In this document: positions 17,461 through 25,968 of the stretch, piece after piece
Numbering within the stretch: position 1 is the first letter of the stretch
How the letters are laid out: each line of letters starts with the position of its first letter
From: Bog-756 sp963704615
Lineage (GTDB): Bacteria; Actinomycetota; Acidimicrobiia; Acidimicrobiales; RAAP-2
Length of the DNA stretch: 64,000 bases
Direction of reading: 5' to 3'
NCBI GenBank assembly: GCA_963704615.1
Contig: OY969923.1
Span: 2,480,001-2,544,000 of the forward strand
Notes under the pieces: generated by a model
Database searches by the model: none
Told to the model about the DNA's origin: nothing
Seen by the model: the letters and a program-made list of their open reading frames with translations, nothing else
Made by a program: the position numbers and the translations under genes

Positions 17461-18519
17461 TCAGGCGCCATCGTTCAAGCAGGTCTGTGGTGAGTAAGTG
17501 TCGCTGTTCGTGTTATCTGGGCAGGTGGTGTCCGACCAGGTGATCCCGGTGAGGGTGGTACCGACGAAGGTGGCCCCGTACAAGTCGGTCATGGTCAGGT
17601 TGGCATTGGTCAGATCGGCACCGTTCAGGTCCGCACTGGTCAGGTTGGCATCGGTAAGGTCGACCCCGGCGAGCTCGCCGCCGCTGAGGTTTGCGCCATA
17701 AGGACCGCTCGGTGCGATGCCGGGCCCGAGCAGATAGCCCTCGGTGAAAACCCAACCGGGAGGCAGGTCCGTCGGCGTGCCGGTGATCCCTCCCCACTCT
17801 ACGACGTCCAGGTCGTTGCCACCCCCGGTGGCGTTGCTGTTGGTCAGGATGGCACCGTTTATGTCGGCCGCGATCAGGATGTTGTTTTGGTTGTAGGCGC
17901 TCAGGGTGGCACCATTCAGGTCGGCATCCGTGAGGTTGGCATCGGTCAGGTTGGCACCGGTGAAGTCGACATGGTAAAAGTCGCCGTTCTGGCCGTTGAC
18001 ACCGGTCAGATTGGCACCGTCCAGGGAGTCGCCGTAGAGGTTGGTGCCGTCCAAGTCGGCATAGCTGAGGTTGATGCCGGACAGAGCTTCACCAGATATG
18101 TTGCAATTCTGGAGATCTCCATAAGCGCCGATATAAGTGCAGTTCTGAGCGGTGGTCGGAACCACTTTGCGCGACCTGGACGGGTCGCCGTCACCGACGG
18201 CGTTGACGGCTCGGACTTCGACCCGGTACTTCTTGGCGTTACTGAGGCCGCTCACGGTGCAAGTGGTGGCGCCGCTCGTCGTGCAGGTCTCGTGGCCCGG
18301 ACTAGCTGTAACCACGTAGCCCGTGATCACAGACCCGCCGTCAGAGGTCGGAGCCGACCAGGTGGCGACGGCTGCGGTATCCACGGGTAGGACCGTTAAG
18401 GCGTGCGGTTTCGAGGGTTTGCGCGGCGGAGGAGATGCGCCTGCCGAGCCGGGAATCGCGGTGAACGCGAACACGCACAGAATTACGCCGATGACAATTA
18501 CAACAAAATTCCGCCGCAC
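17461..18519 (-). CDS. secreted fibronectin type III plus pentapeptide-repeat protein
   Basis: A 352-residue exported protein. Residues 1-28 are a signal peptide (FVVIVIGVILCVFAFTA). Residues about 35-125 are a fibronectin type III domain (PHALTVLPVDTAAVATWSAP, GGSVITGYVV, YRVEVRAVNAVGDG). The remainder is two blocks of pentapeptide repeats of the A(D/N)LxG kind (SYADLDGTNLYGDSLDGANL; then DLTDANLTSADLNGADLTNA) separated by about 60 less regular residues. Pentapeptide repeats fold as right-handed quadrilateral beta-helices used for protein contact. CxNxxGxxGDLQNCNISG suggests a disulfide at the repeat cap. A surface-binding role is likely; nothing more can be said. Confidence 0.8.
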   Translation of the reverse strand: MRRNFVVIVIGVILCVFAFTAIPGSAGASPPPRKPSKPHALTVLPVDTAAVATWSAPTSDGGSVITGYVVTASPGHETCTTSGATTCTVSGLSNAKKYRVEVRAVNAVGDGDPSRSRKVVPTTAQNCTYIGAYGDLQNCNISGEALSGINLSYADLDGTNLYGDSLDGANLTGVNGQNGDFYHVDFTGANLTDANLTDADLNGATLSAYNQNNILIAADINGAILTNSNATGGGNDLDVVEWGGITGTPTDLPPGWVFTEGYLLGPGIAPSGPYGANLSGGELAGVDLTDANLTSADLNGADLTNANLTMTDLYGATFVGTTLTGITWSDTTCPDNTNSDTYSPQTCLNDGA

Positions 18520-18976
18520 AACAATCCGCCTCTCGCCATTGGCAGAACAGCCGCCCTGCCTTCTACGAGCTGTCTAACACTTTTCCGGACGAATGGCAAT
18601 CCGCTGACGCAGCTCTGGTTCGTCTGAGGGCTCCCAACCACCGGGGGCAGCCGCTCCATGTGTGATAGAGACAGTCCTGAGGCGTTCGATTGGATGGACC
18701 GGACCAATGTGGGGATCCCACTACACACTGCTCGCGTTTGCCCAAAGTGAAGAGGGTGTCCTCAGCCTGCTGCGGGTTCTGAGCACAAACACATATCGTG
18801 AGCACCGAAGACACCGCATTGACGTTTCCTGATCAGGATGTGAGTGCCGAATACTTCTCGGTGCCGAACCCACCATGCGTGCCACCTGACCTCCGATTCC
18901 TCGCACGAAACACCGCAGGCGAGGATCCATCACACCATTTCCACTGTGACAGCGAGCAGAATTGTCCTCAGCGAAC
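18520..18976. other. intergenic region, possible regulatory palindrome
   Basis: No gene supported. TTGACG (18819-18824) precedes the 10-bp palindrome CCTGATCAGG (18828-18837); this could be a promoter/operator for the regulator gene at 18977, though no good -10 box was found at the right distance. Confidence 0.35.
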
Positions 18977-19774
18977 ATGAAACGCCAGCCTAAACAAAGC
19001 CGCGAAGAGCTCCGCGCGCTGATGCTCAAGATGGGTCGCCTCATTCTCATCGAAGATGGGTTCGGCGTCGGCGTTGACACCCTCACATTCAAGAGGGTCT
19101 TCGAACGTATCGATGCGGAGACCGGTCTCAAGCTCTCCAATGCGTCTGTCATCCGCCGAGTCTGGGAGAACCAAGCGGATTACCAGGCTGATGTCCTGGC
19201 CACTATCGCCGTAGAGGACGCACTCGGAGAATTCGAGGAGACGGTCCGGGCACTCGGACCTCTCCTCGACAGCCTCGACCTCTCGACCCCTGAGGCGCGT
19301 TCGCGGTCGCTGAGAGATGTGTGCCGTGTCGGCGGATCAGCCAACAGTTTCATGCTGCTCGAGTCGCCCAACTGGTCGATGTGGATTGCCGTGTGGGCAA
19401 TGGCCACCGCCAACAACGCCGGGAGCCAACAGACCGAGTATCAACGGCGGATCCGCGCTGCTCTGCTGGAGGGCTACAAAGGATTTACTACGCTATGGGA
19501 GGGCGCCTACGCGGGTCTGGCCTCTCTTCACGGTATGCGTGTCAGGGCACCGCTGACCCTCCGCCAGCTGACCGTGGCTGTGGGTGCTCTTGCCGAGGGG
19601 TGCTCCCTACGCCAGCATGTCGATCCCGACTTAGGGGTGATCCTGCGACCCACCGGTCCCGACGGTGAAGACCAGGAGTGGACGCTCTTCGCCATCGGCT
19701 TGGAAGCACTTCTCATGCAATTCCTCGAACCGGACCCCGACTGGTCGCCTCCGACGCCCCGGCCGCGGGGATGA
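18977..19774 (+). CDS. TetR-like transcriptional regulator (putative)
   Basis: A 265-residue, largely helical protein. The N-terminus (RQPKQSREELRALMLKMGRL, then TFKRVFERIDAETGLKLSNA and SVIRRVWENQADYQADVL) has the layout of a TetR-type three-helix DNA-binding domain with a longer loop, followed by an all-helical body with a conserved-looking hydrophobic core. The call is structural rather than motif-based. ATG 18977 is preferred over the TTG at 18962. It stands alone between intergenic regions; no target is evident. Confidence 0.55.
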   Translation: MKRQPKQSREELRALMLKMGRLILIEDGFGVGVDTLTFKRVFERIDAETGLKLSNASVIRRVWENQADYQADVLATIAVEDALGEFEETVRALGPLLDSLDLSTPEARSRSLRDVCRVGGSANSFMLLESPNWSMWIAVWAMATANNAGSQQTEYQRRIRAALLEGYKGFTTLWEGAYAGLASLHGMRVRAPLTLRQLTVAVGALAEGCSLRQHVDPDLGVILRPTGPDGEDQEWTLFAIGLEALLMQFLEPDPDWSPPTPRPRG

Positions 19775-20058
19775 TCCGGGTCCGTCAGTTCCCAACACGG
19801 CGATGCGTGGCAACACACCATCGAGTACGGACCCGGCGAGAGTAGGGCGAATGCCCTCCGAGCAAACCCGCGCCACCCCCCACGCCGGTCCGTCAAAGTC
19901 GGGCGACCGTGCGGGAATTCTGCCATCCCACCCGATTGCCCGACCTCGACCCGGCTCCCGCCTGCCGAGGACCATAGATCCCCACTGGATGGATTGCAAC
20001 TCTCGATTGCTATGCCGTGAGTGGAGACCGAGAGTCGGCTGATTCGAATAGGCACTCG

Positions 20059-20262
20059 TCACACCGACTCAAACGGGTTGTCACCGGCCCCGACCGGAGT
20101 ATCGGGCGTGTTCGCCGCCGCTGTGATCGGCGTCACCGTGTTGCTCAGCGAATTGGCGATGTAGACGGTCCCCATAGGCAACAACGAAGCACCAGCCGAA
20201 CGAACAAGAAACGTCACCCCGCCGGGGACGACTGCCAGCATGACTCCTGGAGGCAAGGCCAC
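20059..20262 (-). pseudogene. remnant of YVTN/YncE-type beta-propeller repeat
   Basis: The minus-strand translation contains MGTVYIANSLSNTVTPITAA followed by NTPDTPVGAGDNPFESV and a stop. This is one blade of the surface beta-propeller repeat (xVYVANxxSNTVTPIxxATNT) normally present in many tandem copies. Only one unit is left and no signal peptide or further repeats surround it, so it is best read as a decayed fragment. Confidence 0.45.
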
Positions 20263-20639
20263 GGCAAAAGTCAGTGTGGCAAAGCGCCCGAGTGAAGGAG
20301 TGATGGGTTCCGGTCCATGACGCTCCTCGTTTCTCGGCGTCCCGCCAGAGCCTTTAGGAAAACGTCAATAGCGCCCACCCGTCGGTGGATCACTTAGCTG
20401 GGAGGCTTACACACTTCCTCAAACAGAACAATTGCGTTTCGAGCGTATGGACCGGGCGAGACGTGCCGATGCCGACTGGTGGGTGGGTGCTCCTGATCAC
20501 CGGCTCGGCGGCGGATATCGACCCGTGGCCATATGGCGCTTGAGCCACCCTACGAGGACAGCGTCTCGCAAGTTTTGGGGGGCCGGTATGGCGGACCGGT
20601 CCGGAGGACCAGTGACCCTGGTGGCACAACGGTTGTAGA
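20263..20639. other. intergenic region, nothing recognised
   Basis: No supported gene, RNA or repeat was found between the propeller remnant and the small membrane protein gene at 20640. Confidence 0.4.
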
Positions 20640-20936
20640 ATGTGTGACATGGCCGAGCCGCCGGAGCTTCGATACAACGGACACTGGCGGATGGCTGTCT
20701 GGGCCCTGCGAGTGGGGTACGTCGGGTTGGCCATCGCCCTCGCGGGCATCATCGTGATGTCGATGGGAGCCACGCCATGGGTCCTGGCCGTCGGGGTGAT
20801 CACTTGGCTGGCCGTCGCCGTCGTCACGTTGACGGGGATCTTGTGGTCCCGGCACGAGTTGCCCGAGCCACGACCTGGGTATTGGTCGATGCGGTTCATG
20901 CTCATCCACGACACCGTCCACGCCCAGCGGTCCTGA
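20640..20936 (+). CDS. small two-helix membrane protein
   Basis: A 98-residue protein with two hydrophobic helices (VGYVGLAIALAGIIVMSMG and WVLAVGVITWLAVAVVTLTG) joined by a short turn, then a cytoplasmic tail ending FMLIHDTVHAQRS. It may start at ATG 20640 or at ATG 20649. No enzyme residues are visible. It stands alone, with short non-coding DNA on either side. Confidence 0.55.
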   Translation: MCDMAEPPELRYNGHWRMAVWALRVGYVGLAIALAGIIVMSMGATPWVLAVGVITWLAVAVVTLTGILWSRHELPEPRPGYWSMRFMLIHDTVHAQRS

Positions 20937-21133
20937 CGGCTCTTCCCTTGGCGGCAGCGTCCGGCGTGCCGCAGTCTCCCGTCGGGAGGACCCGACAGCG
21001 ATCTGCCAGTACCGAACCAGCCAGTCGCCGAATGACCCATATTCCGGCTCGGGGTGCTGCTTCGGCTGAGCCATGATGTCCAGCGTAGCTGGAGGAAGCG
21101 GCACCTCCCTTGGCCGTCGGGAGATTGAGTGAC

Positions 21134-21454
21134 TTAGTTGCTGGTGCTGCCAGGACCTAGCAATTTTCCTGCGTTGTTCAGGGTCCGCCTCCGCTGCCAG
21201 AGGATCACGGGTGCGCACAGAGCCATCACGAGACCCGATGTTGCGGCCACCCAGCGAAACTCCCCGTGCTCATGGGTAATCAGCAACGGCTGGGAGAAGG
21301 CGCAGAACAACAACACGATCGCAATCAACAAAGACCACCTCAAGTCGGTGATCACCTTGTGGACCGTTCCGAAGTCCTGACGCGGCACCGGTTCGCCCTT
21401 GAAAAGCGCCACCTTGACCCGCTGACGTTCCCGCAACTCAGCCCTGTTCGTCAC
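21134..21454 (-). CDS. small two-helix membrane protein
   Basis: A 106-residue protein with a basic cytoplasmic N-terminus (NRAELRERQRVKVALFKG), two hydrophobic helices (SLLIAIVLLFCAFSQPLL and WVAATSGLVMALCAPVILW) and a basic tail. GTG 21454 is favoured because upstream codons in this frame overlap the neighbouring SRPBCC gene. It follows that gene on the same strand and could be co-transcribed with the ArsR/SRPBCC pair. Function unknown. Confidence 0.5.
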   Translation of the reverse strand: MTNRAELRERQRVKVALFKGEPVPRQDFGTVHKVITDLRWSLLIAIVLLFCAFSQPLLITHEHGEFRWVAATSGLVMALCAPVILWQRRRTLNNAGKLLGPGSTSN

Positions 21455-21495
21455 AACTGCCGTCCTGCCCCAGATCACGGGATAGGGCGACTGCG

Positions 21496-21930
21496 TTAGC
21501 GGGAGAGCCCCTTCGACAGGTCGTCGAAGAACGATCGCCACCCTTCCTCAGCCTGGGCGTAGTTTTCTGGCGGCATGTTGCCACCCGATTGGGTGAATGT
21601 CATCTCTGTTCCGTCCTCGACTTTCTTGAGATCGACGGTCACCCGTTCGAACTGATCGCCAGGGCGGTCACTAAGGCTCAGTACGAGTCGAACCGGCGCT
21701 TCCACCTCGAGATAGGAACCGTGCCAACCGATCTCCGTGCCGTTCTCGAGGATCATCCGGGCACTCCAATCGCCACCGACCCGTAGATCCATGTAGACAT
21801 CCTCCACAGCGGTGGACTCTGTGCCGAACCAGCGGCCGAACTGAGCTGGACTCGTCCACGCCTCGAAGACATCTTCTGGCGAGGCATCGAAGGTGCGAGT
21901 GATGGTGATGGAGCGCTTTTGGTCAGTCAT
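21496..21930 (-). CDS. SRPBCC (AHSA1-type) domain protein
   Basis: A 144-residue START-like ligand-binding protein of the Activator-of-Hsp90-ATPase-1 family. Typical segments: ITRTFDASPEDVFEAWTSPA, FGRWFGTE, DLRVGGDWSARM and a C-terminal FDDLSKGLSR helix. The fold has a hydrophobic pocket for small molecules; bacterial members have no proven chaperone role. Its start overlaps the stop of the ArsR gene (21927-21930), so it is translated with its regulator. A similar pair lies head to head at 22472-23322. Confidence 0.85.
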   Translation of the reverse strand: MTDQKRSITITRTFDASPEDVFEAWTSPAQFGRWFGTESTAVEDVYMDLRVGGDWSARMILENGTEIGWHGSYLEVEAPVRLVLSLSDRPGDQFERVTVDLKKVEDGTEMTFTQSGGNMPPENYAQAEEGWRSFFDDLSKGLSR

Positions 21931-22289
21931 TGTGATGATCCTTCCCGGTTCGTGAGGTGCTCATCGAGGCGGTCGAAGGAGGACTCCCAGAGTTGGCGAT
22001 AGTCGCCCAGCCAGCCGCTGGCGTAGGACAACGCCTCCGGTCGTAATCGGCAGGGTCGTTGCTGTGCCCTCCTACTCCTGTTGATCAACCCGGCCTGTTC
22101 CAGCACCTGCAAATGCTTGGACACAGCCTGAAAACTCACAGCGAATGGCTGCGCCAGTTCGCTGACGGTTGCCTCTCCCGAGGCCAATCGGCGCACGATG
22201 GCCCGCCGCGTCGGATCGGAAAGGGCCGAGAACACAGCGTTCAGCTTGTAATCGTCGACCTCGACCCCGGACTTCCTCTCCTCAACCAC
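21927..22289 (-). CDS. ArsR-family regulator, paired with SRPBCC gene
   Basis: A 120-residue winged-helix protein: FSALSDPTRRAIVRRLASGE, then VSELAQPFAVSFQAVSKHLQ (recognition helix, about residues 48-62) and VLEQAGLINRSR (wing). No metal-binding Cys/His set of arsenic sensors is present; this is the subgroup that accompanies SRPBCC proteins. GTG 22289 is a likely leaderless start: the -10-like TACTAT ends eight bases upstream and there is no ribosome site. The start codon lies inside a CAAC-N6-GTTG palindrome, consistent with autorepression. Confidence 0.8.
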   Translation of the reverse strand: MVEERKSGVEVDDYKLNAVFSALSDPTRRAIVRRLASGEATVSELAQPFAVSFQAVSKHLQVLEQAGLINRSRRAQQRPCRLRPEALSYASGWLGDYRQLWESSFDRLDEHLTNREGSSQ

Positions 22290-22338
22290 CAGGTTGAATA
22301 GTAGACCTGCAGATACGACGTATGCAACCTATCGGTTG
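22283..22338 (-). promoter_or_regulatory. promoter and two operators of minus-strand ArsR gene
   Basis: On the minus strand TTGCAT (22327-22322), an 18-base spacer and TACTAT (22303-22298) form a good promoter. Palindromes CAAC-N6-GTTG occur at 22325-22338 (over the -35) and at 22283-22296 (over the start codon). Confidence 0.65.
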
Positions 22339-22434
22339 ACTAAGGCCATGAAGTCAGGTGAGGGTGCGTCAGGGCGGCAAAACCAGCGCCGGATCAGAAG
22401 AGGAGTGCCCCCACTCTCGATCCGTACCGAGATC

Positions 22435-22480
22435 TTGTGCCCGTCATCCTTCTTCGCTAACATACAACTAGATGGTTGTA
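22435..22480 (+). promoter_or_regulatory. promoter and operator of plus-strand ArsR gene
   Basis: TTGTGC (22435-22440), 17 bases, TAACAT (22458-22463). The palindrome TACAAC-N6-GTTGTA (22463-22480) overlaps the ATG at 22472, which lies eight bases after the -10; a leaderless transcript repressed by its own ArsR is predicted. Confidence 0.65.
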
Positions 22481-22828
22481 GATCAGGCATCCGACGCCGG
22501 CGTCGACCGCATCTTTCACGCCCTTGCCGACGGCACTCGGCGCGACATCCTCGCCCTCGCCGTCGGGGGCAGGTACAGCGTGTCGGCGTTGGCGAAGCGC
22601 TACCCGATGAGCTTCGCCGCCGTGCAGAAGCACGTCGCCGTGCTCGAAGGCGCCGGGCTCATCACAAAGGAGCGGCGGGGGCGCGAGCGGCTCGTGCGCA
22701 CCGACGTCGACACCGTCCAGAGGGCCCGGGTGCTCCTGGACGGCATCGAGGAGCTGTGGCGGGCGCGGGTGGACCGGATCGACGACCTCCTGGCAACCGA
22801 GAAGCGAACCACTGGAGGCAAGCGATGA
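22472..22828 (+). CDS. ArsR-family regulator, second copy
   Basis: A 118-residue winged-helix protein: IFHALADGTRRDILALAVGG, YSVSALAKRYPMSFAAVQKH (recognition helix) and VLEGAGLITKERRGRERLV. No metal-sensing residues are evident. The ATG lies within the palindrome TACAAC-N6-GTTGTA. It overlaps the downstream SRPBCC gene by four bases (ATGA). Only moderately similar to the ArsR on the other strand (22289), so the two pairs are old paralogues or independent acquisitions. Confidence 0.85.
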   Translation: MVVDQASDAGVDRIFHALADGTRRDILALAVGGRYSVSALAKRYPMSFAAVQKHVAVLEGAGLITKERRGRERLVRTDVDTVQRARVLLDGIEELWRARVDRIDDLLATEKRTTGGKR

Positions 22829-23322
22829 GCGTGACCAGCGTCGAGAAGGACCCCGAATCCCTGACCATGACGGTCACGGCGGACCTCGATGCCACCGTCG
22901 AACGGGCGTGGCAGCTGTGGGCCGACCCCCGCCAGTTCGAGCAGTGGTGGGGGCCCCCTGGCTACCCGGCGACCGTGGTCGACCACGACCTGCGGGCCGG
23001 CGGGCGGATCACCTTCTTCATGGCCGGGACCGAGGGCGAGCGCCACGACAGCACGTGGGAGGTCATCGCCGCCGACCCGCCCCGCCACCTCGAGCTGCGG
23101 GATGCCGACGTCGACGACGACGGCCGCCCGAACGACGGGAACGCGATGACGGCCATGATCATCACCATCGACGAGCGCGACGGCGGGGGCGCGGTGATGG
23201 CGATCCGCACCCACTTCGACTCGCAGGCGGGCATGGAGGAGGTGCTCGCCATGGGGATCGAAGAAGGCATGCGCATTGTCTTCTCGCAAATCGAAGCGGT
23301 CCTCGCCGGCACGCCTGCGTGA
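22825..23322 (+). CDS. SRPBCC (AHSA1-type) domain protein, second copy
   Basis: A 165-residue START-like protein: LTMTVTADLDATVERAWQLW, FEQWWGPPGYPATVVDHDLR (the WWGPxG signature of the family), GGRITFFMAGTEGE and the C-terminal helix EEGMRIVFSQIEAVLAG. A hydrophobic pocket protein whose ligand is unknown. ATG 22825 overlaps the stop of the ArsR gene. Codons are strongly GC-biased, more so than those of the facing pair. Confidence 0.85.
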   Translation: MSVTSVEKDPESLTMTVTADLDATVERAWQLWADPRQFEQWWGPPGYPATVVDHDLRAGGRITFFMAGTEGERHDSTWEVIAADPPRHLELRDADVDDDGRPNDGNAMTAMIITIDERDGGGAVMAIRTHFDSQAGMEEVLAMGIEEGMRIVFSQIEAVLAGTPA

Positions 23323-23691
23323 AGGGCTGACACGTTGGTCGAGTAGGAGTCGGGCCACCGTGTCGGGTCGGCGGCGCCGAGCGCACGACGCGGAGCGACT
23401 CAACCCGCAGCCTGAGCATCAGCCCCACTCAGAACGCTAGGGGCGGCTGCCCCACCTCGTCTGCTGAGTCCACAGGCTTTCGCCGCTCCCAGCGCTTCAG
23501 CCCTCTGATGCAACCCCCCGGACTGTCCCTTAGCGAACCCCTTCCATGCACCAGATGGACCAGTCCGCCGTGCCCCCGACCACTGGTTGTGCGAGTGACC
23601 AGTCGGGGTATGGTGGCTCATCCGCCAGTTGGTGGCCCCCAACTCTGGTTTGATATTGGTCTTGCGACGGCGGATTCGTGGGCCGGCGGTC
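23323..23691. other. intergenic region, nothing recognised
   Basis: The stretch between the SRPBCC gene and the convergent gene at 23692 has no supported gene, RNA or clear terminator. Confidence 0.4.
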
Positions 23692-24654
23692 TCAGGACTT
23701 CGTCGGGCCGGTTCCGGTCCCGTACTGGCTGCCGCCGCTGTTGCCAGGGCTCCCTGACCCTACCCTTCCACCGCCGGAGCTGGCGCAGTGGACTACCCCG
23801 TTCGTTCCGTCGGGAGTCGTGGTCGGCGTGCAGGAACCGGGGGCAGGGGGCGTTGGCGGTCCCTTGGTCGATGAGACCAGAGCTTCGGACGTCGTACCGG
23901 ACGCATTCGTTACCTGCGAGGAGGTTGCCGCGGCGTCGCTGGGCCACCAGGCGAGAAGCCACCCTTCGGCCACGGTGCCCACAACGTGTTGCCCGTTATC
24001 GAGCACGAGGGTGACCCCTGTCACCCCTGACGCGACTCGTCCGTCGACGAGTGTGTACGGGCCGTCAGCCGTGGACAGATGTGATTGAACGACGTTTTGC
24101 AGATCGCCAGAGGTGGTACCGCCCACCGTTACCGTCGACAGCCCCTGCGAGGGGCTGCCAGAGCCGGAGCCGCTGACCTTGAGTACGCCGTTCGAGCTGT
24201 CGCCGTCCGAGCTCACCTGGGTCACTTGAGTGAAGGAGGAGCTGGTGAAGCAACCCATGTAGGCGCTGTCGTTCTGGTAGAGCGCCACCGTGAACGGGCC
24301 ACGCACGTCGGTGAGCAGGGGCCGCCAGGGCCCGGAGCCGAGCTCTCCGCCGGCAGGCTGGTCAGAGAGCGCGCCAAGGCAGCTCTGGTCGGCCTGCGAC
24401 GACAGTGAGGACGAGGCCGCTGTCGGCGCAGCGCTCCAGCCCGCGTAAGCGGGAGAGGCCCCACCGAGAGCCACCACCAGGGCCGTTCCCGCCGCGGCGG
24501 CACCGACAGCAGTGGCGCCGAGTGCCGCAGGCGCGGCACGGCGCCGGCGTGGGTGGTAGTCGACGGAGCGCAGCTTCTCCGACGCGTCCGTCGGCAGCGC
24601 TGCCGCGCGAGTTCTGAGGGCGGAGATCAGCTCCTCTTCCAACGTCGTCTTCAT
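23692..24654 (-). CDS. single-pass membrane protein encoded with SigE-type sigma factor
   Basis: A 320-residue protein: a 45-residue cytoplasmic N-terminus (TTLEEELISALRTRAAALPT, then RSVDYHPRRRRAA), one membrane helix (LGATAVGAAAAGTALVVALG, about 45-64) and a Ser/Gly/Thr-rich extracytoplasmic part. That topology, with the start overlapping the sigma gene stop by four bases, is what one expects of an anti-sigma factor or sensor partner. No zinc-binding HxxxCxxC motif is seen, so an anti-sigma role is inferred from position and topology only. Confidence 0.7.
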   Translation of the reverse strand: MKTTLEEELISALRTRAAALPTDASEKLRSVDYHPRRRRAAPAALGATAVGAAAAGTALVVALGGASPAYAGWSAAPTAASSSLSSQADQSCLGALSDQPAGGELGSGPWRPLLTDVRGPFTVALYQNDSAYMGCFTSSSFTQVTQVSSDGDSSNGVLKVSGSGSGSPSQGLSTVTVGGTTSGDLQNVVQSHLSTADGPYTLVDGRVASGVTGVTLVLDNGQHVVGTVAEGWLLAWWPSDAAATSSQVTNASGTTSEALVSSTKGPPTPPAPGSCTPTTTPDGTNGVVHCASSGGGRVGSGSPGNSGGSQYGTGTGPTKS

Positions 24655-25340
24655 TTGATGGTGCTCCCTTCAGTCGCTTGTGTCCTGTCTTGTGCGATTG
24701 CGTCCACGTCTGGCCGGACGTGTGCGAGCGCGGCCGTTCGGAGGTCGGTTGGCCGCGAAGGACCGTTGGCATGGCTTTCCTGTGTGCCGTCCACCGTGAT
24801 ATCGGATGCAGCTCCCGTGTCTTCGACTTCCCGACGGAGGCGCCCGAGGGCGCGCGACGTGGTGCTCTTCACCGTCCCGACCGAACAACCCATCACATCA
24901 GCGACCTCCGCTTCGCTCAGGTCGTCGAAGTACCGCAGTACGAGGGCGGCGCGTTGGCGCGGTGGCAGCTCTCTGAGCACTCCCAGCAGGTCGGTACTCG
25001 CCTCGACGCGTCCAAGGAGGCGCACGGCGGCATCGTCGTGGTGCGCCTCGAGGAACCCGGTCGCTTCGGATCCGAGCTCTGAGCGCCGCTGGCTCCGCCG
25101 CTTCCCTTCGTCTAACGCAAGGTGGATGAGCACCGTGCGGGCGTACGCCACGGGCCGCTCCATCTTGTTGACCCGGGGCCATCGGCGGGCGACCTTGAAC
25201 AGACACTCCTGAACCAGGTCTTCCGCCTCTGCGAAGTCCCAGGTGATCAGGTAGGCCGACCGCAGCAGGGGCTCAGCCGTCTCGGCGACGAAGCGGTCGA
25301 AGTCAATTCGAGGCTGGCTCTGATGCCGACGTCCGTCCAT
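24651..25340 (-). CDS. SigE-family ECF sigma factor
   Basis: A 229-residue RNA polymerase sigma-70 factor of the extracytoplasmic type. Region 2: FVAETAEPLLRSAYLITWDF, AEDLVQECLFKVARRW and RPVAYARTVLIHLALDEGKR. Region 4: LPPRQRAALVLRYFDDLSEA, EVADVMGCSVGTVKSTTSRA and LGRLRREV. The C-terminal 40 residues after region 4 are an extra tail. It is co-translated with the membrane partner at 23692. The secreted copper-monooxygenase-like gene upstream on the same strand could be in its regulon, but no promoter evidence was found. Confidence 0.85.
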   Translation of the reverse strand: MDGRRHQSQPRIDFDRFVAETAEPLLRSAYLITWDFAEAEDLVQECLFKVARRWPRVNKMERPVAYARTVLIHLALDEGKRRSQRRSELGSEATGFLEAHHDDAAVRLLGRVEASTDLLGVLRELPPRQRAALVLRYFDDLSEAEVADVMGCSVGTVKSTTSRALGRLRREVEDTGAASDITVDGTQESHANGPSRPTDLRTAALAHVRPDVDAIAQDRTQATEGSTIK

Positions 25341-25968
25341 TACCTACTTCAACCCTCCTTTGTGTTCGAAAGGTTGCCTGCTATTACGGCAAAACCGGAG
25401 AAAAGCGTCGGCACCGACCTGCCGGTGGCGTTCGCCGAGAGGGGACCGGTGGCAGACCCGTGTGGGCCTGTCCAGGCCACATTGACAGACTGACCTGCGA
25501 CTTCACGGAATCCGGTCGGCGACACCTGTGCTAAAGCCTGCCTCATATCGCCGGCTGAGGGTCGCGTTATCTTCGTCCAGGCGAGATCGGTGCTCGCCGC
25601 TCGCCAACTGCCCATGATCATGCCCATCCGGGCCTGTGGATAACTGCAACACGAGGACCCAAGGCTCGCACGCGAACGACTCGCCCGGAACCGGGTCTTC
25701 GCAAGTCGAGAGTCTGCGTCAGGCGATGGTCAGAATGCCCGCGTCGGTCGCCGTAGCCGCCTCGACTGGTCTTCTTTACGGTGACTGTGTTCCATCGGCC
25801 CCATCGCTGGCCGCCATTTCGTCCTTGGTTCTGCGGCCGACCGTGTTGGCGAGGACTCGGACGCTGGAGTCCCCTACGGCGTGAAGCCGGACAAACCTTC
25901 CGTTGACCGCGGATATGAGGTGACGGTCGATCGATTGACTAATGATCTCCGGCGACAGCGTCGGTCGC
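25341..25968. other. 628-base region without a confident gene
   Basis: A minus-strand frame at 25349-25627 (92 residues, ending FSGFAVIAGNLSNTKEG) is possible but has no recognised domain and no clear ribosome site. The remainder (25628-25968) shows no gene, RNA or repeat. The sigma factor promoter should lie here. Confidence 0.35.

Noticed and set aside
25349..25627. 92-codon minus-strand frame upstream of the sigma factor
   Set aside because: No domain, weak start and no partner; mentioned only in the description of the region.
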